A program made the translations under genes and the position numbers. The notes beneath the pieces are model-generated. The model made no database searches and was not told the origin of the DNA. It saw only the letters and a list, made by a program, of their open reading frames with translations. This document shows positions 52,876-61,126 of a stretch of 64,000 nt of DNA, in pieces (position 1 is the stretch's first letter; every line of letters begins with the position of its first letter). Origin of the DNA: Nannochloropsis salina CCMP1776 (lineage: Eukaryota; Sar; Eustigmatophyceae; Eustigmatales; Monodopsidaceae); the NCBI GenBank assembly GCA_004565275.1, contig SDOX01000005.1, positions 418,051-482,050 of the forward strand. Direction: 5' to 3'.

Positions 52876-55800
52876 ATGGATCGGGCTGGTATTTACGCCA
52901 CAAGCAGGGCAAGACGGTGGCATTATCTGCTACCTGGCCTGTTCGGATGCCTGCTCCTGGGCATTTCGTTGACTCCCACACCATTTTATCAAAGGGGTGT
53001 GGGGTCAAGTGATCGAGGCGTAGGCATCAAGAAATCGACGGATGATTTTTGGTTGCGTGCCAAGCTGACACAGCCCTCTCGAGAGGCTCTCGTCTCTCAC
53101 ACGGGGAAAGTGGCTGAGAAAGACGACTCTTCGAGCTTATTGCAGTACCTCGCAGAGGCACGCAAAGAGGGGCAATTGAGCGCCTCGGCTTTTGGTGAAG
53201 TCGAGAGACTCCTCCAACAGCGCGAGCAGCAATACAAGCCTACACAGAAAGATGCGACATTGTCTCATCCATCTTGGCCCTTGTCGGGGGGCTCTAGTGG
53301 CGAAAAGAGGCGTGACGTGGCGCTTCAGGACAAAATTTACTGGAAGGGCCGCGAGCGCCGAGAAGCCGAATTGGCCAAACTCCATCACAACTATTCCGCA
53401 ATCAAGCCTTTCGATGGATGGGGTCCCATCTACATCTGGGACTGGTTCAACCCCGACTACGTCTGCTCCAGCATGGAGCGCGTGGGCCGCGTGGGCGACG
53501 GAGGGAAGTGGATGTGTGACTTGGCGACCCTGCGGGCAAGGGCGGTCGAGGCGCACCGACCCTGCATCGTGTACGCCTTCGGCATCAACGACGACACCTC
53601 CTTCGAGGAGGAGCTCGTAAATCGCACAGGCTGCCAAGTCTTCGCCTTCGACCCCACCGTCAAGGATCTGCCAGCCTCCGCGGCTAACGTGACGCCCGCC
53701 CTGCAGTTCTACAAACAAGCCCTCGGTCCCCGGGATGGACCTTCGCGAAATTTTCTCATGGAGCGAAACTTGCTGAGCATCATGAAAGAACTGGGTCACA
53801 CCTACGTGGACGTGCTCAAGGTGGACGTGGAGGGAGCGGAGTGGGCATCGTTCGCGCCCGTCTTCGGGGCGGGGCCCCTCCCTGTTGGGCAGCTCCTGAT
53901 CGAGCTCCACTACAAGGACGTGGCCACCACGTTCGATTTTTTCACGAACCTGGAAGGGGCAGGCTTTCGGGCATTTTCCCGCGAGACCAACTACCACCCT
54001 TGCGTGACGGGCAAGATGCCCGTGGCGATAGAGTACTCCTTCGTGCACCCAGACACTTACCCCACGGGCGACCCCACGCCGGCCTCCAAGGCCATGCTGG
54101 CCCGCCAACCCAACTACGAGCCCAAGAATGGCGTGATCTACATGCTCACACAGCAGGCACGTGTGCACACGCACCTTCTTGGCATGCTGGAGGGGCTCGA
54201 CAAGCACTTCAATGCGGCCCCAGGGCGCGCTTACCCTGTCTTGATCTTCCACGACGACTTCACTCCCGAGGACGAGGCGCTCGTGCGGGCCAGCACCACC
54301 AGCAACGTCTCCTTCCACCGTGTCTCCTTCCAGATCCCGGCCTTTCTGGACAAGGAGCGTATCCCGGAGCGGACGGAGTGCAGCAAGCATTCGTCCACCC
54401 TCGGCTACCGGCACATGTGTCGCTTCCTGGGCCTCCAAGTCCAGCACCTGCTCCAGGACTTCGAATGGCATTGGCGCCTGGACGACGACTCTGTCTTTCT
54501 GGCGCCCATCGGCTATGACCCTTTCCGGATGATGGCGGAGAACGGGAAGCGGTACGGGTTCAACCGGATCCTGCATGACAACGCGGACTGCGTGGTAGGC
54601 CTCTGGGACGTGGCCAAGGAGTTCGCCCGGAGCCGCGGCCTCTCCCCGACCTTCCTGGACAATTGGGATGCAGGCGTCACCTTTTACAACAACTTCGAAA
54701 TCTCGCACCGGTCCATATGGACCGACCCCGTTGTGCAAGATTTCATGGATCACATCGATGCGCTTGGCGGGATCTACTACGTGCGGTGGGGGGATGCGCC
54801 CATTCGCTCGCTGGCAGTGGCCATGGTCGTGCCCGAGACGGAGGTCCATTTTTTCTCCGACGTGGGGTACGCGCATTTGCCCTACCATCGGCACGAGCCT
54901 CGTGCGTTGCCGTCGCCCTTGGAGGGCGCACTCTGGCACTTGGACGGAGCCAATGAATACATCCGGGGCGTGGAGGAAGACCAACAGGTGAAAAAAGCGA
55001 GGACCATGGTGCGACGGCGGCAGCACGGGGTCGTGGTCATCTTTAGCACGCGCGAACGCTTTGACTACCTGAAGAGGTGCCTGGCATCCTTTGAAAAGCA
55101 CTTCAACCAGCACCATGGATATCACGTGTGGGTATGGTCTCATGGACTTAGCTACGACCAGCGCCTGGAGCTCCGAGCCTTATCATCGGCGCCCGTGCGC
55201 ATCGACCTGCTCGATCAGCCCCTGAACCTCACAGCCCCAACAAGCGCCACGGAGGCGGCCAGGACGCCGTGTGGACCCCGGGATGCCCACTCCTCGCGGC
55301 TCCTTGGGTGGGAGGTGTCGCGGGTCATCGCCAAGCGATACTTCTGGCAGTGGCGCCTGGCGGACGACGCCGTCTTTACGGAGGACCTGGTGGAGGACCC
55401 TGTTTTGAGGATGGCACGGAACAAAGCGACCTACGGCGTGGCGGCCGTGCGCCCTGTCCCCCTGTCGGCCGGCGCCTGTGTGGGACGCTTGGTCGAGGAG
55501 GCGACCAGAGGGTTGGGATTGGAAGGAGAGGCGGCAGCGGAGGTCCGTGACATGGTGGAGTCGGTCTATTTCGATCCAAGTTTTGAGGTCTCCCACCAGA
55601 GTGTCTGGACAGATTCCAAGTGGAATGCCCTTATCGAAGTCCTCGAGACCAGCGGGCTCGCTGTGGACGGGGACGGGAAGAGCCCAACGTCCTTTCTGGG
55701 GAACATGGACGACGCTTTCCTCCGGAGTCTGGGCGTTGCCTTACACCTGCAGGGAGGCACGGGCGCCTTCCACATTTTTGACGACTTGCACCCGGTGGAC

Positions 55801-57219
55801 CTCTCCGCAAGCCTGTTGCCATGGTCGGAGACGCCCTCCCACCCGACCCAGGAGTCGCATATCCGCGTAGGAGAACACCGGGTGACCGTGTCACAGGACT
55901 CGCGTTCGCTCACCGCCTTGTTCCGCCCTCGGCACCTTGGCTTCCTGGATGCCGAGCTGGGGCCGCCCGTCCCTATTCCGCGGCACGTGTCTTTTCCCGA
56001 CGCCACTAGCTCGGGAGAGCCAGATACCGACTTGGATATCGCCTGGATTTTGGGTAAGACTCGCATTGGCCACTTGAATAACACCAAGCCAGAAGCCGCC
56101 TTCGAGCTGGATGACGCGGTGGCCATGCTCTCTGCCGCCGAGGGGGACGCTGACTTCTTTTGGAGACACACGGGCAGTCAACGTGCGCCCAACGCGATCT
56201 TCAACGACGGCACGTTGGGGACTCACCAGGCCCTGGTGCCCACCGCGGGCTTGGCGGTGGTTCCTGAGGACCATCCGGATGAGCTCCGTCTTGTCGTGCT
56301 CTGCCAGATCCGAAATGTCAGCGGAAACGTCTATGAAGGACAGCGCACCCAACTGGGCTCGGCGATAGCGGTGGTGAGTAATGCCCATCAGAGGCCTGAA
56401 TTGTGGGAGTACGACATGCGGCGGATCCCCGGCTCACATACCTGGAGCGGATGGCACACCGCCCTGACCCTGGTCGATGGGAGCAGCGTCTCCCGAAGAC
56501 CATCGACGGACTACGTTTACATCTTGGGGGAGCGAGCTGCCAACATCACGACGCAGGACTCCTCTTACATCAAACGGGAGCACCTCGTGGGCAAGCTGCC
56601 TGTATCCTCGTTGCTGGCTATGTCGATGGAGGCCATGGAGTTCTTCGTTGGCCGGGCCCCAGGGGATACGAGCCGGGAAACGAACGGAAGCAAGGGCGAG
56701 TGGGCGTCCTTCGCGGAGCATTTCCTGCCGGCCAATGGCCAAGTCGAGGCTGGCATGCCCTCGGTCGAGGCCCTCTTCCCGTCGGCGGACGGCAAGGCGA
56801 CGGCCTTGGCAGCCGAGAGCGTGGGGATGGGCTATTTGCCAGGACCGAATCTGTGGTTCGTCGGCGACATTGTCCCGCCCGACCAAGGGCGCCGAGGGCT
56901 CGGAAAACGTCTTGTCCTTAAAACGGCTCAGGCGGTCACGGGGCCCTGGGAGGACCACAGTGTGGTGGAGTTGCCTCTGGATTATTCAAGGCGCCAATAC
57001 GTCTGCCCCAGCCTGTACGTCCTCCCCAGCTACTCGCGAGACCGGGCGTGGGAGGCCGCGATAGGCCTTGCGTGCTCCATCAAGGGCCACGGGGTTCGCC
57101 CGGTGATTGGAGGACGTTCCACTTCCACCGTCCAAGTCGGGCCCACCATGGTAAATGTGTTTCGACTCGGCTTTCAAGCTCTCTCCGAAACAGAGGTGGA
57201 TGCAATGCCAACACGATAG
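52876..57219 (+). CDS. Type II membrane METTL24-like / tandem GT15 / beta-propeller-like protein
   Basis: A single exon of 1447 residues from ATG 52876. An anchor at about 14-35 (YLLPGLFGCLLLGISLTP) gives Golgi-type topology. Residues about 189-392 match the METTL24/Methyltransf_21 group: CSSMERVGRVGDGGKWMCD, VYAFGINDDTSFEEEL, FAFDPT and LKVDVEGAEW. Residues about 415-675 are a GT15 (Kre2/Ktr alpha-1,2-mannosyltransferase-like) domain: GYRHMCRF, WRLDDDSVF in place of the yeast EPD motif, NNFEISHRSIW and RWGDAPIRSLAVAM. Residues about 715-975 are a second, more divergent copy with WRLADDAVF and FEVSHQSVWTD. Residues about 1070-1425 read as repeated WG/WHTALTLVDG-type strands, a probable five-blade beta-propeller. 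Such a protein could both modify and extend a cell-wall or N-glycan mannan. The donor, acceptor and methylation target are unknown. It is tail to tail with the GT34-like gene. Confidence 0.88.
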   Translation: MDRAGIYATSRARRWHYLLPGLFGCLLLGISLTPTPFYQRGVGSSDRGVGIKKSTDDFWLRAKLTQPSREALVSHTGKVAEKDDSSSLLQYLAEARKEGQLSASAFGEVERLLQQREQQYKPTQKDATLSHPSWPLSGGSSGEKRRDVALQDKIYWKGRERREAELAKLHHNYSAIKPFDGWGPIYIWDWFNPDYVCSSMERVGRVGDGGKWMCDLATLRARAVEAHRPCIVYAFGINDDTSFEEELVNRTGCQVFAFDPTVKDLPASAANVTPALQFYKQALGPRDGPSRNFLMERNLLSIMKELGHTYVDVLKVDVEGAEWASFAPVFGAGPLPVGQLLIELHYKDVATTFDFFTNLEGAGFRAFSRETNYHPCVTGKMPVAIEYSFVHPDTYPTGDPTPASKAMLARQPNYEPKNGVIYMLTQQARVHTHLLGMLEGLDKHFNAAPGRAYPVLIFHDDFTPEDEALVRASTTSNVSFHRVSFQIPAFLDKERIPERTECSKHSSTLGYRHMCRFLGLQVQHLLQDFEWHWRLDDDSVFLAPIGYDPFRMMAENGKRYGFNRILHDNADCVVGLWDVAKEFARSRGLSPTFLDNWDAGVTFYNNFEISHRSIWTDPVVQDFMDHIDALGGIYYVRWGDAPIRSLAVAMVVPETEVHFFSDVGYAHLPYHRHEPRALPSPLEGALWHLDGANEYIRGVEEDQQVKKARTMVRRRQHGVVVIFSTRERFDYLKRCLASFEKHFNQHHGYHVWVWSHGLSYDQRLELRALSSAPVRIDLLDQPLNLTAPTSATEAARTPCGPRDAHSSRLLGWEVSRVIAKRYFWQWRLADDAVFTEDLVEDPVLRMARNKATYGVAAVRPVPLSAGACVGRLVEEATRGLGLEGEAAAEVRDMVESVYFDPSFEVSHQSVWTDSKWNALIEVLETSGLAVDGDGKSPTSFLGNMDDAFLRSLGVALHLQGGTGAFHIFDDLHPVDLSASLLPWSETPSHPTQESHIRVGEHRVTVSQDSRSLTALFRPRHLGFLDAELGPPVPIPRHVSFPDATSSGEPDTDLDIAWILGKTRIGHLNNTKPEAAFELDDAVAMLSAAEGDADFFWRHTGSQRAPNAIFNDGTLGTHQALVPTAGLAVVPEDHPDELRLVVLCQIRNVSGNVYEGQRTQLGSAIAVVSNAHQRPELWEYDMRRIPGSHTWSGWHTALTLVDGSSVSRRPSTDYVYILGERAANITTQDSSYIKREHLVGKLPVSSLLAMSMEAMEFFVGRAPGDTSRETNGSKGEWASFAEHFLPANGQVEAGMPSVEALFPSADGKATALAAESVGMGYLPGPNLWFVGDIVPPDQGRRGLGKRLVLKTAQAVTGPWEDHSVVELPLDYSRRQYVCPSLYVLPSYSRDRAWEAAIGLACSIKGHGVRPVIGGRSTSTVQVGPTMVNVFRLGFQALSETEVDAMPTR

Positions 57220-57607
57220 AGGAGAGGACGCAAGCAATGCATGGTAAGCGTCATTGCAAACGAGAATATTAGTGCAAATTGTGAATAAAGGGCGAACGTG
57301 GCAAACTGAGTGAGTGCGGGTGAGATGCCTGCGCATGTTTGTAGAGCCACGCGAGGTGTTCACATGTGCTTGTAATGGTTGGCGATACAAACAACATGTC
57401 GATTAAAAATGCGAAAAAAATGAACTAAAGTGACGACAATAGGTAGCTTGTCCCAACGTCTCAATTGAAAACGAAGCACTTACTTACTTTCAATTTCTTG
57501 TCGGGCTGCCGATCTTTCAGGTCGCTTTTTTTACATTGCCTTCAGCAAACTTACATCTTCGGTAATTTACATTCTCATAAAATATACACGTCGGAGCGAG
57601 GCGTCCG
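57220..57607. other. Convergent 3' region
   Basis: It lies between the stops of two convergent glycosyltransferase genes. It has an AATAAA at 57284-57289, 65 bases after the first stop, as a likely poly(A) signal. No gene seen. Confidence 0.5.
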
Positions 57608-58935
57608 TTAGTGCGTACCTTCGTGCCCTGGAACCTTGACTTTCTCCTCGCCTTCGCGCTGTCGCGCCTCTACGACACGACGACCCCCCTGAATGTCCTC
57701 CTCGGCCATCTCTCCCATGGATTTGAAAAAGGCCGCCTTGAGCTCTAAAAGTCTAAGGAGACGAGCGTCCTGATCCAAGTTATCTGCACGTGTCAAGTGA
57801 GCTACGTATTTGCCATCGTTGTAATTGAATAAGACCGCATCTTCTCCGCTGTAGTAGCGCTTCACAAGCGCTTTTCCCATAGGATGTCTCGACAGCACGT
57901 CGTGGAACATCTGAAAGAGGAATAAAAAAGAAATACAATAAGAAATTAGATCATATGCCCCGTCCCATCCACTAAAAAAGTTGTCTCGTCCTCTTCTTGG
58001 ACGGCACATGGCCGATAGGATGCGTAAGTCGGATTGACCCTCCGTAAGTCTCTTTTCGGCTCAGCGACTTTATCCCCTTTTCTCTCCCTTACCTGCTGAT
58101 CGTCTCGCACGCGCGGTCCTTGCCCCATGGAGATGTACGCTGCCGTGCCCCCCCCTCTTTCCAAGGTCCACGGCGCCAACTTTTGCACGGCTGCCATCCA
58201 TTCCTTCATCAAACTTCCAAATTCCTTGTGCCGCAGATTGAAGAATGCAACGCCAATATTTATATCCCAGAATAGGTCGGGATCATCACCCCCTCGGCAA
58301 CCCAGCACGGCGTACCGATCGTCGAGCAAATCTTCCACATTTAAGCGAGGATCCCGGACTATGGCGTCTGGATCCAGGAAGAGTACCCACTCATATCGCC
58401 TCGACTCATGCAGCGCGTGCAGTAGAAAAATTCGATTGTAGGTGGCATGCCAGGCTTGTCGTCCTTTCATCAGCCCGTCCCACCGCAAGTAGTGGAAGCC
58501 ACGTTGAGCAGCGTAAGCGAGATGAGTGCTTTGGAGAGCGTCCAGCATCTTTGAGTAAGTGCTCGTGGAGCCTCCGTCCGACGTTTGCAAAAGGAGAATG
58601 TTAGACTTGGTGCAACCACCTCCACAGTCATACGATACATAACTCCGCGCCTTGCCCAACAAAGGTAGGTCTTGTCGTAGTCGAGCAGCCGCCCCCGCGT
58701 TTATGCCACCTAACCGAAGGAGATGCAGAAAATTGCCCCCAGGACCATTCCTACGCTCTAATATCAAATTGGTGACGAGTAAGCACGTGACTAGGACTGC
58801 TATCCCACTGACAATCACACGCATGTGCGCCTTCCGGACGGCGGTCAAGGAAAAGAAGTGACAAACGTTGTGCCACCGCCGGTGTTGCTTGATGTAATGA
58901 TGGATAAGCCGCTTCGTTGGCCGGTTCGAATCCAT
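57608..58935 (-). CDS. GT34-like (Gma12/Mnn10 family) glycosyltransferase
   Basis: Exon 1 (58935-58093) and exon 2 (57910-57608) join in phase 0 to give 381 residues. A type II anchor follows a basic tail (RVIVSGIAVLVTCLLVTNLIL). Residues about 110-280 show the GT34 pattern: LAYAAQRGFHYLRWD, WHATYNRIFLLHALH, the DxD motif in VLFLDPDAIVRD, DINIGVAFFNLRH and RDDQQMFHDVL. Family members in yeasts transfer galactose or mannose from a nucleotide sugar to N-glycans, and in plants xylose to xyloglucan. Which sugar is used here is not visible. Convergent with the METTL24-GT15 gene, it would act in the same compartment. Confidence 0.85.
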
Positions 58936-59737
58936 TGTGAAGGTACCCTGGACGTAGAAAGGGCAGGGAGAGGGGTTATTGTATGTCAACGCATGCCTGG
59001 ATTGCTCGCACAACGCAAAACATTTTCTCGGAAGCTTTGATCCGATCGACAAGAGACTACGCACCGATCGCTCATTCGCACGGGCCTTTGCGTCGTGTCA
59101 CAGCATGAATCAGCAGTTGTGGTGGAAAAATCGCTGGAGACACAAGCTATGCTTTACAAACATGGATTTTACGAGTTCTAGAGCTTGCAATGAAATAATT
59201 GTCAGAGGGTGGATATCATCTTTAGATTGAGACGATCAGGTGGCGTCAACTCATGGAGGAGGTTGACAGAGGACTCAGCGCATTACCTCGAAAAAAAAAC
59301 TCGTCCTTTCACAAACGTGAAGACGAAGACGTGCAAGCATAATCTTAATTTTATCCTTCGTGAGCAATCGGCATGCTGATTCAGAGCTCCGCACAAGTGG
59401 CTTTAAATTGCAAGCTGCACCACGTCTATAATCCTTTTTGCATTTCTCTCTGGCGTTCGTTTTCAAAACCTTCGTCCCCACGAAAAAAGATTCCAGCCCA
59501 GCGTATTATCTCTCTTTCTGAGGCAGCTTCCAATAAATAAGCAAGCTCTTCTAATTTGAAAAAGAGATATTCATTGTACCTCTGCCCAAAGCTTCCATCG
59601 ACCTTGCAACTACGTCTTGCTCTGCTTTAATTCCACGAAGGACTCGTTTTCCCTTTTTCATATTCGCACTCTCATCACTATAGAACTATGCGCGAAATAT
59701 ACGATCCGTACGATTTTCTCTGCATCTCGGAGTCGAC
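58936..59737. other. Intergenic region
   Basis: No gene supported; it holds the promoter of the GT34-like gene and the 3' side of the thioredoxin gene. The GGTTCGAATCC word at 58923-58933 lies in the coding start of the GT34-like gene and is not a tRNA T-arm. Confidence 0.45.
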
Positions 59738-60208
59738 TTATTTGTGCGCTTCCACAAGGCCCAAGAGCTTATCCTTGGCAGCACCCATCAGCTCCCCAAC
59801 TTTCTTTCCATCCTTGTACACTTGAAAGGTAGGCATGGCCGATATTCCCGCAAAAGCTGCAACTTCCTCATTCTCATCCACATCGACCTGGGCGGCCGAG
59901 GGAGCACAGGTGGAAAAAGAGAAATTTGCGTTGAGAGTGACGAGCTGGCAATTCGTCGCCTTCTTACGATGGACCTTTTTAGACCTTGTATATATCGATG
60001 CGGGCTGAGGGACCCATCGTTATTGCATTCAGGATCGTACCTTGATGAAAACTACATCAGGAAATTTCGTCGATAGTTCCTCAAAATAAGGAGCAATCAC
60101 CTTGCAAGGCCCGCACCAAGTGGCAAAAAAATCCACAATCACGGCCTTATTGCCTGCGCTGTTCAACACGTCGTAGAATTCTGCCTTGTTAGATACAATC
60201 TTCACCAT
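59738..60208 (-). CDS. TRX: Cytosolic thioredoxin (h type)
   Basis: Two exons, 60208-60041 and 59887-59738, joined in phase 0, encode 105 residues. The active site reads [12 protein letters not shown]. The cis-proline loop is [16 protein letters not shown]. The D-V-D-E-N strand after the intron and the length are standard. No presequence is present, so it should be cytosolic (or nuclear). It reduces disulphides with electrons from NADPH-thioredoxin reductase. Both exons are short and were assembled by eye from splice signals. The match to the family is unmistakable. Confidence 0.97.
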
Positions 60209-60946
60209 TGTTGAATATTTGTCTTCTTGACGCTGCAGGGAAATAGATTAGCGGTGGGCAGGAGGGTGGATCAGTGCGATGAACCCCAAAAAATCTAATC
60301 GCACATGCCATTTCTCGTGGAACTATGCCACGACGTTCCAAACTCTGCTTATTTAGCATACTTAAAGAGACTATGAAAAAAAGTGGGGCGCTCCATAGAG
60401 GTCGTTGTTCTTCCTCGATTTGAAGAAAGGCAAGGAGGCCAGCGTGCTTCTTCCAATTCCGGCATCACTCACAAAGCATACGTCCCACACAGCCAAGATC
60501 AAAACATGTCATTCTTTAAGGAATGACTTGTCCTTTCCACCCCGAAAAATCCCAGACTTCCTGTTGTCCGAGACCGTGACGGCGGGTTTGCCTCGCCTCC
60601 TCGCTCAAGAAGAAACACAACCGAACACGCCAAAGAAACCGTCACAGCGCCTTGTCGACAAAACGCCCCCTCGAGCGTCCCTGCGAGTTCGTACCGCCTT
60701 GACACTTGCCTAGTGCTTCACTCGCTAGTCCAAAACGAAAGAGATCGAGAACTGTCGCAGGCGTTCATTATCGAATTCACACTCAGCTCGTTGTGTCCTT
60801 GATTTCATATTTAACCTCCCCCGTTACCAACTTACAACTGTCTAAGCAAGACCATTCAGTGTTCGGCCCAGGTACCATGCTGGTAAATAAATATCTCTTT
60901 ACAAACAACTTAAGAGAAAAGTGGGAGCTCCATCTTCAGCAATGGG
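60209..60946. other. Intergenic region
   Basis: No gene supported. It carries the thioredoxin promoter. Short open frames on the plus strand near 60405-60954 have no family pattern. Confidence 0.4.
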
Positions 60947-61126
60947 TTGGTTGATCTGTTGTACAATTTTTACTGTCAATATTCGAAATCGTTCTACAAG
61001 GCATATGAACAGTCAGTGAATTGGGTGCAAAAAGATATTAACTGGGTCACGGCCACATCAAAGTTCGGCACGGAGACATATCAGGGGACGATGAAAAGTT
61101 TCGGAGTGGTATTAGAGACTTGGTGA
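60947..61126 (+). CDS. Possible terminal exon of a small unknown plus-strand gene
   Basis: An open frame of at least 59 codons ends in TGA at 61124-61126. It reads LVDLLYNFYCQYSKSFYK and onward, rich in Tyr, Trp, Ser and Lys, and finishes GVVLETW. A TTCAG acceptor at 60935-60939 lies just upstream, so it could be a last exon, but no donor partner is identified. It overlaps the end of the coiled-coil gene on the other strand by 15 bases. It may be chance. Confidence 0.25.
   Translation: MVDLLYNFYCQYSKSFYKAYEQSVNWVQKDINWVTATSKFGTETYQGTMKSFGVVLETW

Noticed and set aside
53137-55143. A 668-codon open frame on the minus strand
   Set aside because: It lies wholly opposite the METTL24-GT15 gene. 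GC-rich third positions in that gene keep the opposite frame open. The residues show no family pattern.
58915-58940. GGTTCGAATCC, a word like a tRNA T-arm
   Set aside because: The flanking bases do not pair as a T-stem and no acceptor or anticodon arm fits. The word lies in the start of the GT34-like coding sequence.
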